From: Desulfosporosinus acidiphilus SJ4
GTDB taxonomy: Bacteria > Bacillota > Desulfitobacteriia > Desulfitobacteriales > Desulfitobacteriaceae
Length of the DNA: 64,000 bases
Reading direction: 5' to 3'
Assembly: GCF_000255115.2 (NCBI RefSeq)
Contig: NC_018068.1
Span: 2,761,977-2,825,976, forward strand
The translations under genes and the position numbers were made by a program. Numbering within the stretch: the stretch's first letter is position 1; each line of letters begins with the position of its first letter. The notes beneath the pieces were generated by a model that saw only the letters and a program-made list of their open reading frames with translations, had not been told where the DNA came from and made no database searches. Below, piece by piece: positions 57,010 to 64,000 of the stretch.

Positions 57010-58131
57010 TTAAGCATAGGATTTAAAATATGACTCTACAAAAGCTTCATTTTCTATCGCATGCTTATATACTTCTGGATAATTTTTTCTGATTTCTTTC
57101 ATAATTCCTATCTTTAAATCGACAGGATAAACTTCTAAAAACTCAATAAGCCTATTAATATAATAACTCAAGTTATTTTGATCATTATTAATGATCGTCG
57201 TTTCTAACGTTTTAAGTATATTTTTAGCGGATAAATACAGTCTTGAATGGCTTTCGCTTTTTACTCTTTCAATTACGGATTCCTGAAGGGAATCTCCCGA
57301 AAATACATCATCGTAAGAAATTAATAAATTATAATCTGATTCAACAAAACCAACAAACTCTTCGGCAATTAACTTTCCAACATTCCCTCTGATAACATTT
57401 AAAAACACAGATCTCGGTATCAAATTTTCTTTGTCCTTATAAATTTTGTAAAGGCCGGAGATTCTCTCATAGCTTCTCGGAGTTGCCCTTAGATCATCTT
57501 CGTTGATCTTGTGTAAATAATCGGGGAAAGTTGAGATGAATTCTATAACTTTCTGTTCTAATCCGGTATTCATTGCCCAATCTAACCACTGATTATAATC
57601 CGGCTCCATAAATAACCAGACAAATCTATTTTCTTGCGCCGCATCCATATCGACGACTTGATAATCAAAATCGGAACCATATTTACTTGATGGATTCATT
57701 GCAGCTATTATTTTTACACTTTCATGTAACTTATAGCCATTAATTTCTCTGTTTAAGATCAAATTCATAAGTTCCTGTTGAACGGTATGTTCACAGCGAT
57801 TAATCTCATCAATGAATAGAAGAACGGTTTTTCCTTTAGATAATTCTTCATCTATTTCCCTTAACTTATGATGGACAGCATATACGGTGGTCTTCATTTC
57901 GGCTTTCTCTTCTTTGAAATCAATCCTCGGATAGGATTCTATTGTGGGAAGGCCTCCTATTTCACCTTCCTTAAGGAGATTCCCATTAAGAACAATTAGA
58001 CTCCAGTTATTCTCTTCGGCAATTTCCTTGGCAAGTGCTGTTTTTCCTATTCCACTTTCCCCAACGATCAAAGGCACTTCTCCAATGGATAGTACTAAGT
58101 GAACACTTTTTAATGTGTCTGAAAAATTCAT
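57010..58131 (-). CDS. MoxR-like AAA+ ATPase
   Basis: A 373-aa AAA+ protein: Walker A GESGIGKTALAKEI (about 24-37), Walker B KTVLLFIDEINRCEHTVQQELMN (about 102), sensor 1 KIIAAMNPSSKYG and sensor 2 region ATPRSYERISGLYKIY. MoxR-type ATPases act as chaperones on VWA-domain partners, often for metal insertion or complex assembly. Its stop codon overlaps the target duplication of the insertion sequence that now separates it from the VWA gene. It starts 14 bp after the repeat-protein gene, so the three genes were one operon. Confidence 0.9.
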   Translation of the reverse strand: MNFSDTLKSVHLVLSIGEVPLIVGESGIGKTALAKEIAEENNWSLIVLNGNLLKEGEIGGLPTIESYPRIDFKEEKAEMKTTVYAVHHKLREIDEELSKGKTVLLFIDEINRCEHTVQQELMNLILNREINGYKLHESVKIIAAMNPSSKYGSDFDYQVVDMDAAQENRFVWLFMEPDYNQWLDWAMNTGLEQKVIEFISTFPDYLHKINEDDLRATPRSYERISGLYKIYKDKENLIPRSVFLNVIRGNVGKLIAEEFVGFVESDYNLLISYDDVFSGDSLQESVIERVKSESHSRLYLSAKNILKTLETTIINNDQNNLSYYINRLIEFLEVYPVDLKIGIMKEIRKNYPEVYKHAIENEAFVESYFKSYA

Positions 58132-58145
58132 ATATCTATCCCCTA

Positions 58146-58949
58146 TTACATTTTCAGCTTTTCATCCACAGCAATTTTCTTGGCCTTCTTACCGCCGTAT
58201 TTATAAACAAACATCATCTTGTCCATTGGCATAAAGGGGCTATTTTTATCGAGAGCACTACAATTTAAATAATCTCTGACATATTTTTCTTCAACATCTT
58301 CATTAGACAATGTTTCCTTCAAAACTTGCTCTAATTCCTCTGGCACTATTTCCTTGACAATATATTTAAGAACTAAAATATTAACCCGCAAGAATTCCAA
58401 CATTTTATCTTTATCTAAATGATTGACAAAAGCAATAGCCCTTTCACTGTTCTTGATAGCTATAAGCTCAACCTTACGTGTCGGTGAATTAATATATCTT
58501 AAAGCATCGTAACTTATGGTTACTGCCTCTTCTTGTACACTTTCGCAAGGTTCCTTAATGAATTTTATAGAGTCGTAATTTTCTCTCACAGCTAGTAATT
58601 GTAATTCTTCGCTTGGATTTTCAACATATTTGATAGCCCATCCGGCTTGATTAATGGCTAATTTGATTAACTTATCGGTGGGATTTTTAATATATTCCAG
58701 GTAGATCCAGCCATGATTTATGGCTTTTATCATCATATCTTCTGTCGGATTCTTGATAAATTGAATCGCCCGGGCATTATTATCAATTGCTAATTCTTCC
58801 ATCTCTCGCGTTGGGTTTTTTATATATTCTAAAACTAGCCCATTTTTTTTAATAGCCAGTAACTTCATCTCTTCGGTGGGATTATTAATATAGGTTATAG
58901 CATTAGGATTATTCTTGATCAATTCAATAAGCTTTGCGTTTTCTTCCAT
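58146..58949 (-). CDS. Tandem-repeat protein (DUF4116-like helical repeats)
   Basis: A 267-aa protein whose first 190 residues consist of about eight repeats of 23 residues with the pattern NPTEEMKLLAIKKNG..LEYIK; each is probably two short helices stacking into a solenoid. The last 75 residues are different (EEKYVRDYLNCSALDK). AAGGAA lies before the ATG; 10 codons upstream are open but without a site. It precedes the MoxR gene by 14 bp. The solenoid could be the recognition or adaptor part of the MoxR-VWA system; that is inference. Confidence 0.75.
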   Translation of the reverse strand: MEENAKLIELIKNNPNAITYINNPTEEMKLLAIKKNGLVLEYIKNPTREMEELAIDNNARAIQFIKNPTEDMMIKAINHGWIYLEYIKNPTDKLIKLAINQAGWAIKYVENPSEELQLLAVRENYDSIKFIKEPCESVQEEAVTISYDALRYINSPTRKVELIAIKNSERAIAFVNHLDKDKMLEFLRVNILVLKYIVKEIVPEELEQVLKETLSNEDVEEKYVRDYLNCSALDKNSPFMPMDKMMFVYKYGGKKAKKIAVDEKLKM

Positions 58950-58963
58950 GACATTCCTTTCCT

Positions 58964-59222
58964 TCAGTCCTTTACCCACTTTGCCACTATAAATCCAGGA
59001 TTACCTTCTCTTTTCTCTTCCCTCGGAAGCGCTTCAGATTTCTTTTGAACATTCGGCGGGAAGAATAGACATTCTCCGATTTCGACGGGTACACCGATTT
59101 GCCAGGAATTTAAACATGGACTGGGCGAGATGTCGTTCAAGTTGATCAGATACTGCACCAACCTCAGTATCGTACCAAGAATCATAACTTGCAGCAACGT
59201 GGTCAAAAAGTGCTTCTTTCAT
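58964..59222 (-). pseudogene. Internally deleted class I methyltransferase
   Basis: GAGGGTG precedes an ATG at 59222 that opens MKEALFDHVAASYDSWYDTEVGA, the N-terminus of a SAM-dependent methyltransferase. After about 30 residues the frame becomes non-homologous. In another frame the last residues REEKREGNPGFIVAKWVKD look like the C-terminus of the same type of protein. The whole SAM-binding core is missing, so this is a deletion/frameshift remnant upstream of the repeat-protein gene. Confidence 0.6.
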
Positions 59223-59320
59223 TACAATCACCCTCGTTTATTTTATATGTTATAGTATATTTCTCATCTTATATAACTTAGAAATTCACACAACTTAGAG
59301 ACTCTTATGCTTTTACGCAT

Positions 59321-59382
59321 ACTCTTTACTCTTTACTCTTTACTCTTTACTCTTTACTCTTTACTCTTTACCCTTTACCCTT
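59321..59382. repeat. Heptanucleotide tandem repeat
   Basis: Seven perfect ACTCTTT units (59321-59369) followed by two ACCCTT-type variants. It lies in the 59223-59779 gap between the methyltransferase remnant and the second Fe-ADH, outside any supported gene. Apart from this and the terminator at 59699-59739 the gap is pyrimidine-rich on the plus strand with no recognised feature. Confidence 0.95.
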
Positions 59383-59698
59383 ACATAAACATTACTCTTG
59401 TTCTAATGTTCTCTTGTACTCCTATATTCCGTTTCTAAATTTCTACTTTTTGCTTTTAATTCCTTCTTTCTTCTTCTCCTTACCCTAAAGTCCGATAATT
59501 CAGATTGCGAAAATTTGGACACCGATGCCCCATTTATATTTTTTACATCTCTTTGATGCTTATTACTCACAACACAAGGATGATACTCCACTTCAACAGG
59601 TGAAAGATGTCGCGGCCTTTGCTAATTAATTGGTCTTAAGCCCTAGGCTATTTATGAACAATAGTTTCAAAAAAAGAAAACGTTGTCCTCAAAATATT

Positions 59699-59739
59699 AA
59701 GGCGTTGGCAAGATATAAAATATTCTTTGCCAACGCCTT
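59699..59739 (-). terminator. Terminator of the second iron alcohol dehydrogenase
   Basis: AAGGCGTTGGCAA/TTGCCAACGCCTT is a perfect 13-bp stem; on the minus strand AATATTTTG follows. It lies 40 bp after the dehydrogenase stop. Confidence 0.75.
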
Positions 59740-59779
59740 AACTTTTCCCTCAATCAATATTTCTGGTTAGTTCCCTGCA

Positions 59780-60943
59780 TTACATTGCATTTTTATAGAT
59801 TTGAATGACTTGTTCAAGAGTTGCTGCACGTGGATTCGTTAACTGACAGGCATCCATCTTAGCATTACCTGCCATCAGAGCAAAGTCCTCTTCTTTAACT
59901 CCAAGTTCGGTTAATCCGGAAGGAATACCAACATCCTTGGAAAGTGTAGCAATGGCAGCAAAGCATTTTTCGGCGGCCTCTCTGGCAGAAAGTCCTGTGA
60001 TATTCTCTCCCATAGCCGCCGCAATCTCTCCATACCGCTCAACATTGCCAATCATATTAAAGCGTGAAACATGAGGTAAAAGAATGGCATTGCAAACACC
60101 ATGCGGCAAGTTATAGAATCCGCCTAATTGATGAGCCATAGCGTGAACATAACCTAAACTGGCATTATTAAAGGCCATGCCGGCTAGTAATTGGGCGTAA
60201 GCCATTTGTTCACGTGCTTCGAAATCCTCTCCATTGGCTACGGCCCGGCGTAAATATTTGCTGATTAATTTAAAAGCCATGAGAGCCGCCGAATCAGTGA
60301 CTGGTGTTGCTATTGTTGAAACATAAGCTTCAACGGCATGAGTAAGAGCATCCATTCCTGTGGCTGCAGTTAAACTTGGAGGTTGTTTCATCATCAACAA
60401 GGGATCGTTAATGGAAACATTAGGGGTTACATGCCAATCAACAATGGCCATTTTGATATGTCTTTCTATATCCGTGATGATACAGAACCTTGTCATTTCT
60501 GCAGCTGTTCCCGCTGTTGTATTAATGGCAATCATTGGAGCCATTGGCGAAGGGGATTTATCCACACCTTCATAGTCATTAATTCTTCCGCCGTTACCGG
60601 CAACCAAGCCGATGCCCTTGGCGCAGTCATGGGATGAGCCTCCGCCTACAGAAACGATAAGGTTACAACCTTCTTTTTTATAGATATCAAATCCGTCATG
60701 AACATTTTTATCGGTTGGATTTGGTTCAGCTCCTCCGTATATAACTACTTCGAGACCTTCTTTAGTAATAACGTCAGCAATTTCTTGAGCCATACCGATC
60801 TTTTCTAGAAATGCATCAGTCACCAGCAGTACTTTTTTTCCACCTAATAATTTAGCTTGTTTTCCTGTTTCTTGGACAGCTCCGGCCCCCATAAGGTTTA
60901 CGGTGGGCATGTAATACCCATAGATCTGATGAATGATTCCCAT
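59780..60943 (-). CDS. Iron-containing alcohol dehydrogenase (AdhB/Desulfovibrio type)
   Basis: A 387-aa Fe-ADH. Nucleotide motif VSVGGGSSHDCAKGIG (about 90-105), NTTAGTAAEMTRFCI (about 145), metal ligands D and H in AATGMDALTHAVEAYV (about 195-203), H in YVHAMAHQLGGFYNLPHGVCNA (two more). GGAGG fixes the start at MGIIHQIYG; a 5-codon extension overlaps the site. The sequence type is that of ethanol-oxidising enzymes of sulfate reducers and Zymomonas AdhB. A sigma-54 promoter lies about 100 bp upstream. It is monocistronic. Confidence 0.92.
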   Translation of the reverse strand: MGIIHQIYGYYMPTVNLMGAGAVQETGKQAKLLGGKKVLLVTDAFLEKIGMAQEIADVITKEGLEVVIYGGAEPNPTDKNVHDGFDIYKKEGCNLIVSVGGGSSHDCAKGIGLVAGNGGRINDYEGVDKSPSPMAPMIAINTTAGTAAEMTRFCIITDIERHIKMAIVDWHVTPNVSINDPLLMMKQPPSLTAATGMDALTHAVEAYVSTIATPVTDSAALMAFKLISKYLRRAVANGEDFEAREQMAYAQLLAGMAFNNASLGYVHAMAHQLGGFYNLPHGVCNAILLPHVSRFNMIGNVERYGEIAAAMGENITGLSAREAAEKCFAAIATLSKDVGIPSGLTELGVKEEDFALMAGNAKMDACQLTNPRAATLEQVIQIYKNAM

Positions 60944-61038
60944 GTTTTGTTCCTCCATTTCATTTTAATTTTAAGCAAAGCTTTTGATGATGAATTTTTG
61001 ATTCGCTTATTTAGTATTTGCAATCTTGTATATCAATA

Positions 61039-61055
61039 TTGCAATTCTAATGCCA
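61039..61055 (-). promoter_or_regulatory. Sigma-54 promoter of the second iron alcohol dehydrogenase
   Basis: Minus strand TTGGCATT-AGAA-TTGCA fits the -24/-12 consensus with exact spacing, about 100 bp before the ATG. No activator gene is adjacent. ORFs drawn through this 450-bp gap on both strands lack ribosome binding sites and are not called. Confidence 0.72.
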
Positions 61056-61266
61056 AAAAAGTCAGAATATTTAGCAATTATTTTCACAAGTTTATATATC
61101 GGCATAATTAACGTAACATTGCAACGTATCCTCACTTTAAAAATAGGATTTAATATTAAAAATGAACTATTCTGGAACACTTTGTTCCAAACATACGGTT
61201 TATATTGGAGCACTTTTAGAGCAAAAACGTTGTCTCGTTTGGACATCCTTGGCTTTCAAATAGTAT

Positions 61267-61305
61267 AAAAAAAGTTAACTTGTCTGATTTAATCAGCAGG
61301 TTAAC
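61267..61305 (-). terminator. Terminator of the xdhC-like gene
   Basis: On the minus strand GTTAAC.CTG.CTGATT, loop, TCAG.CAAGTTAAC is followed by TTTTTTT. It lies about 90 bp after the xdhC stop. Confidence 0.8.
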
Positions 61306-61394
61306 CTTTAAAGAGGTTTAGTTTTGGTAAACTAAATTATTCAAATATGATAATAATATCTGCTAACATCTGAACTAAGCAATTTAGAATCCTT

Positions 61395-62504
61395 TTACTT
61401 TAAAGTCTGATCCAACTCCCTTTGAACTTTAATTAACTCACTTAGAATACTTACAGCAATTTCTTCCGGAGTTTCTGCCCCGATTTTCAGACCAATCGGG
61501 GAATAAAGATTTTGCAGCAATTCAGCAGTAACTCCTTCATCCTCTAATTCGGCTTTCAAAGCTTTAACCCTTTTGCGGCTGCCAATCATGCCAATATAGG
61601 CGGCCGGCTGATGAATTACTTTTTTCAAACATACCTTATCGTAGCGATGTCCTCTTGTGACAATTACAACAAATGTTTGCGGATTGATCGTTATACTGTT
61701 TAAGGCTTGCTCAAAATCATTGCAAATAACAGTGTCTGCCATATTAAATCGCACGGAATTTGCAAAGGCGGGACGATCATCAACCACTGTGATCTCGTAA
61801 CCGACTATTTTCGCCATGGTGGCAAGAGGCAGCGCAATATGACCTGCACCTAAAATCAGCAATTGCACAATGGTTGTTTGCGGTTCCAGTAATAGTCTAA
61901 AGGATGGTTTGGACACGGATATTTCGCAAGGCTCAAGATTTGAATCCAAACTGATTAATAATGGCTGGCAGCGTTTACCGCACATTTTGCCACTTTCTTT
62001 AGCAACCCGATTCAGTCCTTCAGAACCAAGCTCTCCGCTGACCTCCCCGTCATTCTTAATAAGGAGTTTATTCCCTATTAAAGACTCCTCAGATGCCTCG
62101 ATCACCGTGACAAGGATAGGATTATGCCTGCCATCCTCCAGTAAGGACAAATATGCTTTGTAGAGGTTGAATTGCTCTTCAGAGTTATAAGAACTCAAAT
62201 AATCAATGAATAACCCCATAATTCCCCCGCAAACCATTCCCTCATCCTGGGCAATATCAGCGGTCATATTCAAATAATGCACCTTTGAGGCGCGTGATGC
62301 AATAACATTGAGAGCTTCTCTTCGAGCTTCTGCCTCACCACATCCGCCGCCAATGGTACCCACGATGGTGCCATCGGGAAAAACTAACATTTTAGCTCCG
62401 GGCTTACGCGGCGTTGATCCAAGTACGCTGATGATAGTAACCAGGGCAACCTCGATATTTTCCTCTAAGGCTATTTTGAGTCTATAAATTATTTCATTCT
62501 CCAT
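61395..62504 (-). CDS. xdhC: XdhC/CoxI family molybdenum-hydroxylase maturation protein
   Basis: A 369-aa protein. The N-terminal XdhC/CoxI domain includes VLGSTPRKPGAKMLVFPDGTIVGTIGGGCGEAEA (about 30-62, conserved Cys) and a second conserved cysteine in EGMVCGGIMGLFID (about 90). The C-terminal Rossmann domain has LLILGAGHIALPLATMAKIVGYEITVVDDRPAFA (about 215). XdhC binds Mo cofactor, promotes its sulfuration and inserts it into xanthine-oxidase-type enzymes; the Mo-oxidoreductase at 29.7 kb is a possible client. The ATG at 62504 has AGAGGGG 9 nt upstream; 15 codons further upstream are open without a site. Confidence 0.88.
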   Translation of the reverse strand: MENEIIYRLKIALEENIEVALVTIISVLGSTPRKPGAKMLVFPDGTIVGTIGGGCGEAEARREALNVIASRASKVHYLNMTADIAQDEGMVCGGIMGLFIDYLSSYNSEEQFNLYKAYLSLLEDGRHNPILVTVIEASEESLIGNKLLIKNDGEVSGELGSEGLNRVAKESGKMCGKRCQPLLISLDSNLEPCEISVSKPSFRLLLEPQTTIVQLLILGAGHIALPLATMAKIVGYEITVVDDRPAFANSVRFNMADTVICNDFEQALNSITINPQTFVVIVTRGHRYDKVCLKKVIHQPAAYIGMIGSRKRVKALKAELEDEGVTAELLQNLYSPIGLKIGAETPEEIAVSILSELIKVQRELDQTLK

Positions 62505-62639
62505 TAGTTCTACCCCTCTTGGAATTAACTTTATGAGTAAATCACTCATTTAGGGAAATTATCTGTTCTTCTTTCATATATCCTGCTGGATAATGATACT
62601 AATAAAGTCTTATCTCGTCCTATATGACTTCTTATTCGT

Positions 62640-63983
62640 TCAATTTAAGACACTTTTTCTTCTGTCTTGAATCTGTCGCTTGGCACTGCTTTTTAGAGAA
62701 TTTATTTCAGGAGACGAAGTGAAATTAAGGTGTACCTTTAAGTTGCCGCGTTGTTCATCAGCCTTTAAGGCGGGGATTTCAGCAATAGATTGCAAGACTA
62801 TCCGTTCTATTGCCGTCGAAACAGGCTCCCTCAACTGAATAGTAATGTTTAAACGATTATGCTTTTCCTGCTCCGTTAGAATTACTTCAAAATCAACAAC
62901 ATCGCTTAATGAAAAGAGAACTTCGTCGAAATCGGAAATAGACAAGAAATCAATTTCATTCAGAAAAACGCGATCCCTGGATTTTAACCGTTCCAAACGC
63001 TTCAAAACTGTGTTACAGGAGCATTGGCTCGGCAAAAACCTGGAAATATCACCCGTGCGATAGCGAATTAAAGGCATAGCTGATCTGGTCAGAGTTGTAA
63101 AGACAATTTCCCCTGGTCCGCCGTCAGGAACAGGTTCTCCAGTACGCGGGTCGATAACTTCAATATATAGGTCTGCTTCTCTCAGGTGGTAACCACAAAA
63201 ACCTGCACATTCAATCCCGCCGCCAAACCCCATTTCCGTCATACCGTAGTGGTTAAATACCTGACACCCCCAGAACCTTTTTAGCTCATTGACCACCGTT
63301 AAAGGTACATAGTCGGTACTTAACAACACACTTTTTATCTTTAGTAAAGTTGAACTGCCAGTTGATTGGATAAACCTGGCTAAATTCAGCACTTGGGTCG
63401 GTATCCCGACGATCACATTGATGTTCTCCCGAATTATATGTTCAAGTGCAGATTCGGGGTTACTGACGATTCCATGTACTATCCCTGTGGCGCCTGCCCT
63501 TTCTAACCCTAAACGCAGCAGGTCTCCGACACTGCCTGGGATTTCACCCGGAAGTAAAATCAAGATTCTGTCCCCTGGGCTAACCAACGTTAACATTCCA
63601 TGATGAAAGAAATCAATGGTCAATTCCTGATCTGATTCGCTGAAGAAGAGGCGTTTAGGTTTTCCTGTGGTACCGGAAGTCTGTAAGGTGACGATTCTGC
63701 TGATATCATTTTGGGAAACACACAGGAAATCCAGAGGATTGTCTTTGATGTCTTCAGGGGTAGTAAAAGGCAGTTTAGTTAAATCACCTATATTTTTTAT
63801 TGTACAATCCAATCCCTCATAGTGACGTTGATAAAATCTGCTTTTGCCTTTTACCCCATGCAGGGTTTCCCGCAGTTTCGTTAACTGGTAGTCTTCAAGA
63901 AGTTTTCGAGTCAAGACTCCCGAACTGCTGCCGGTAATTTTTTGCAATATCCATGGTTCGAGCGGGGTGGTATTGATGTTCAA
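62640..63983 (-). CDS. PaaK/F390-synthetase-like adenylate-forming ligase
   Basis: A 447-aa member of the phenylacetate-CoA ligase-like branch of the AMP-forming superfamily. The N-terminus has RETLHGVKGKSRFYQRHYEG, the phosphate loop TLQTSGTTGKPKRLFFSE (about 100), then NHYGMTEMGFGGGIEC (about 240), PGEIVFTTLTRSAMPLIRYRTGDIS (about 290-315). TTG start with GGGGGAG 8 nt upstream. Genes of this type are often found with xdhC and Mo-hydroxylase accessory genes; the substrate acid is unknown. It is 135 bp before xdhC on the same strand and probably in the same unit; upstream genes lie outside the window. Confidence 0.85.
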   Translation of the reverse strand: MNINTTPLEPWILQKITGSSSGVLTRKLLEDYQLTKLRETLHGVKGKSRFYQRHYEGLDCTIKNIGDLTKLPFTTPEDIKDNPLDFLCVSQNDISRIVTLQTSGTTGKPKRLFFSESDQELTIDFFHHGMLTLVSPGDRILILLPGEIPGSVGDLLRLGLERAGATGIVHGIVSNPESALEHIIRENINVIVGIPTQVLNLARFIQSTGSSTLLKIKSVLLSTDYVPLTVVNELKRFWGCQVFNHYGMTEMGFGGGIECAGFCGYHLREADLYIEVIDPRTGEPVPDGGPGEIVFTTLTRSAMPLIRYRTGDISRFLPSQCSCNTVLKRLERLKSRDRVFLNEIDFLSISDFDEVLFSLSDVVDFEVILTEQEKHNRLNITIQLREPVSTAIERIVLQSIAEIPALKADEQRGNLKVHLNFTSSPEINSLKSSAKRQIQDRRKSVLN

Positions 63984-64000
63984 GTTTTATCTCCCCCTGC

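Noticed and set aside
59403-59591. 62-aa minus-strand ORF near the heptanucleotide repeat
   Set aside because: Arg/Lys-rich low-complexity product from pyrimidine-rich DNA; no ribosome binding site.
61007-61268. Overlapping ORFs on both strands of about 80 aa upstream of the second Fe-ADH
   Set aside because: They overlap each other and the sigma-54 promoter, have no ribosome binding sites and look like open AT-rich DNA.

Overview
The window looks like chromosome of a low-GC, spore-forming, anaerobic Firmicute of the Desulfosporosinus/Desulfitobacterium type (Peptococcaceae). The reasons are AT-rich DNA, strong AGGAGG-type ribosome binding sites with many TTG/GTG starts, a Spo0E-like phosphatase, YjcZ-like and LysM mini-proteins, multiheme c-type cytochromes including a DsrJ-like one, a MOP-type molybdenum aldehyde oxidoreductase, rubrerythrin and hemerythrins, and several sigma-54 promoters. 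The assignment is inference; no rRNA or other marker gene is present.

Layout. 1-3.7 kb: a truncated small gene, an unknown small ORF and two drug-exporter-like MFS genes. 3.9-5.6 kb: a SulP anion transporter. 6.07-7.71 kb: a complete insertion sequence with 15-bp inverted repeats and a 6-bp target duplication. 8.1-13.3 kb: a two-component cluster (hybrid kinase, CheR, REC-kinase, CheY-like). 13.8-14.9 kb: an orphan DsrJ-like triheme cytochrome and a SHOCT mini-protein. 15.1-18.2 kb: CadA-type P-type ATPase with its ArsR/CadC repressor and operator. 18.4-20.5 kb: fluoride riboswitch, CrcB/FluC, DUF190, MFS. 20.7-24.5 kb: small unknowns, an iron alcohol dehydrogenase, a core-MetE-like protein. 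24.9-29.4 kb: oxidative/nitrosative-stress group (rubrerythrin, RIC/ScdA, hemerythrins, ferritin-like protein, Spo0E-like protein) and a tetraheme NapC-like cytochrome.

29.7-35.9 kb: a sigma-54 activator with its own sigma-54 promoter, an APC permease and a molybdenum aldehyde oxidoreductase. 36.5-50.8 kb: what looks like a putrescine/GABA catabolic region: PatA, APC permease, aldehyde dehydrogenase, GabT and glutamate dehydrogenase. Sigma-54 -24/-12 promoters precede patA, gdh and gabT, and a divergent sigma-54 activator sits among them. A PEP-synthase-like kinase lies at the end of the region, preceded by a translationally coupled leader ORF that is a copy of the gdh 5' end.

51.2-59.2 kb: small unknowns, two YjcZ-like mini-proteins, and a three-gene MoxR ATPase / VWA-metallopeptidase / repeat-protein cassette whose MoxR-VWA junction is split by a second insertion sequence; the uninterrupted junction can be rebuilt from the target duplication. 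A deleted methyltransferase pseudogene and a heptanucleotide repeat follow. 59.8-64 kb: a second iron alcohol dehydrogenase with a sigma-54 promoter, XdhC/CoxI and a PaaK-like ligase.

The most interesting points are the clustered sigma-54 regulon, the gdh-derived leader, the IS-split MoxR-VWA cassette and the orphan DsrJ. No tRNA, rRNA or CRISPR array was seen.
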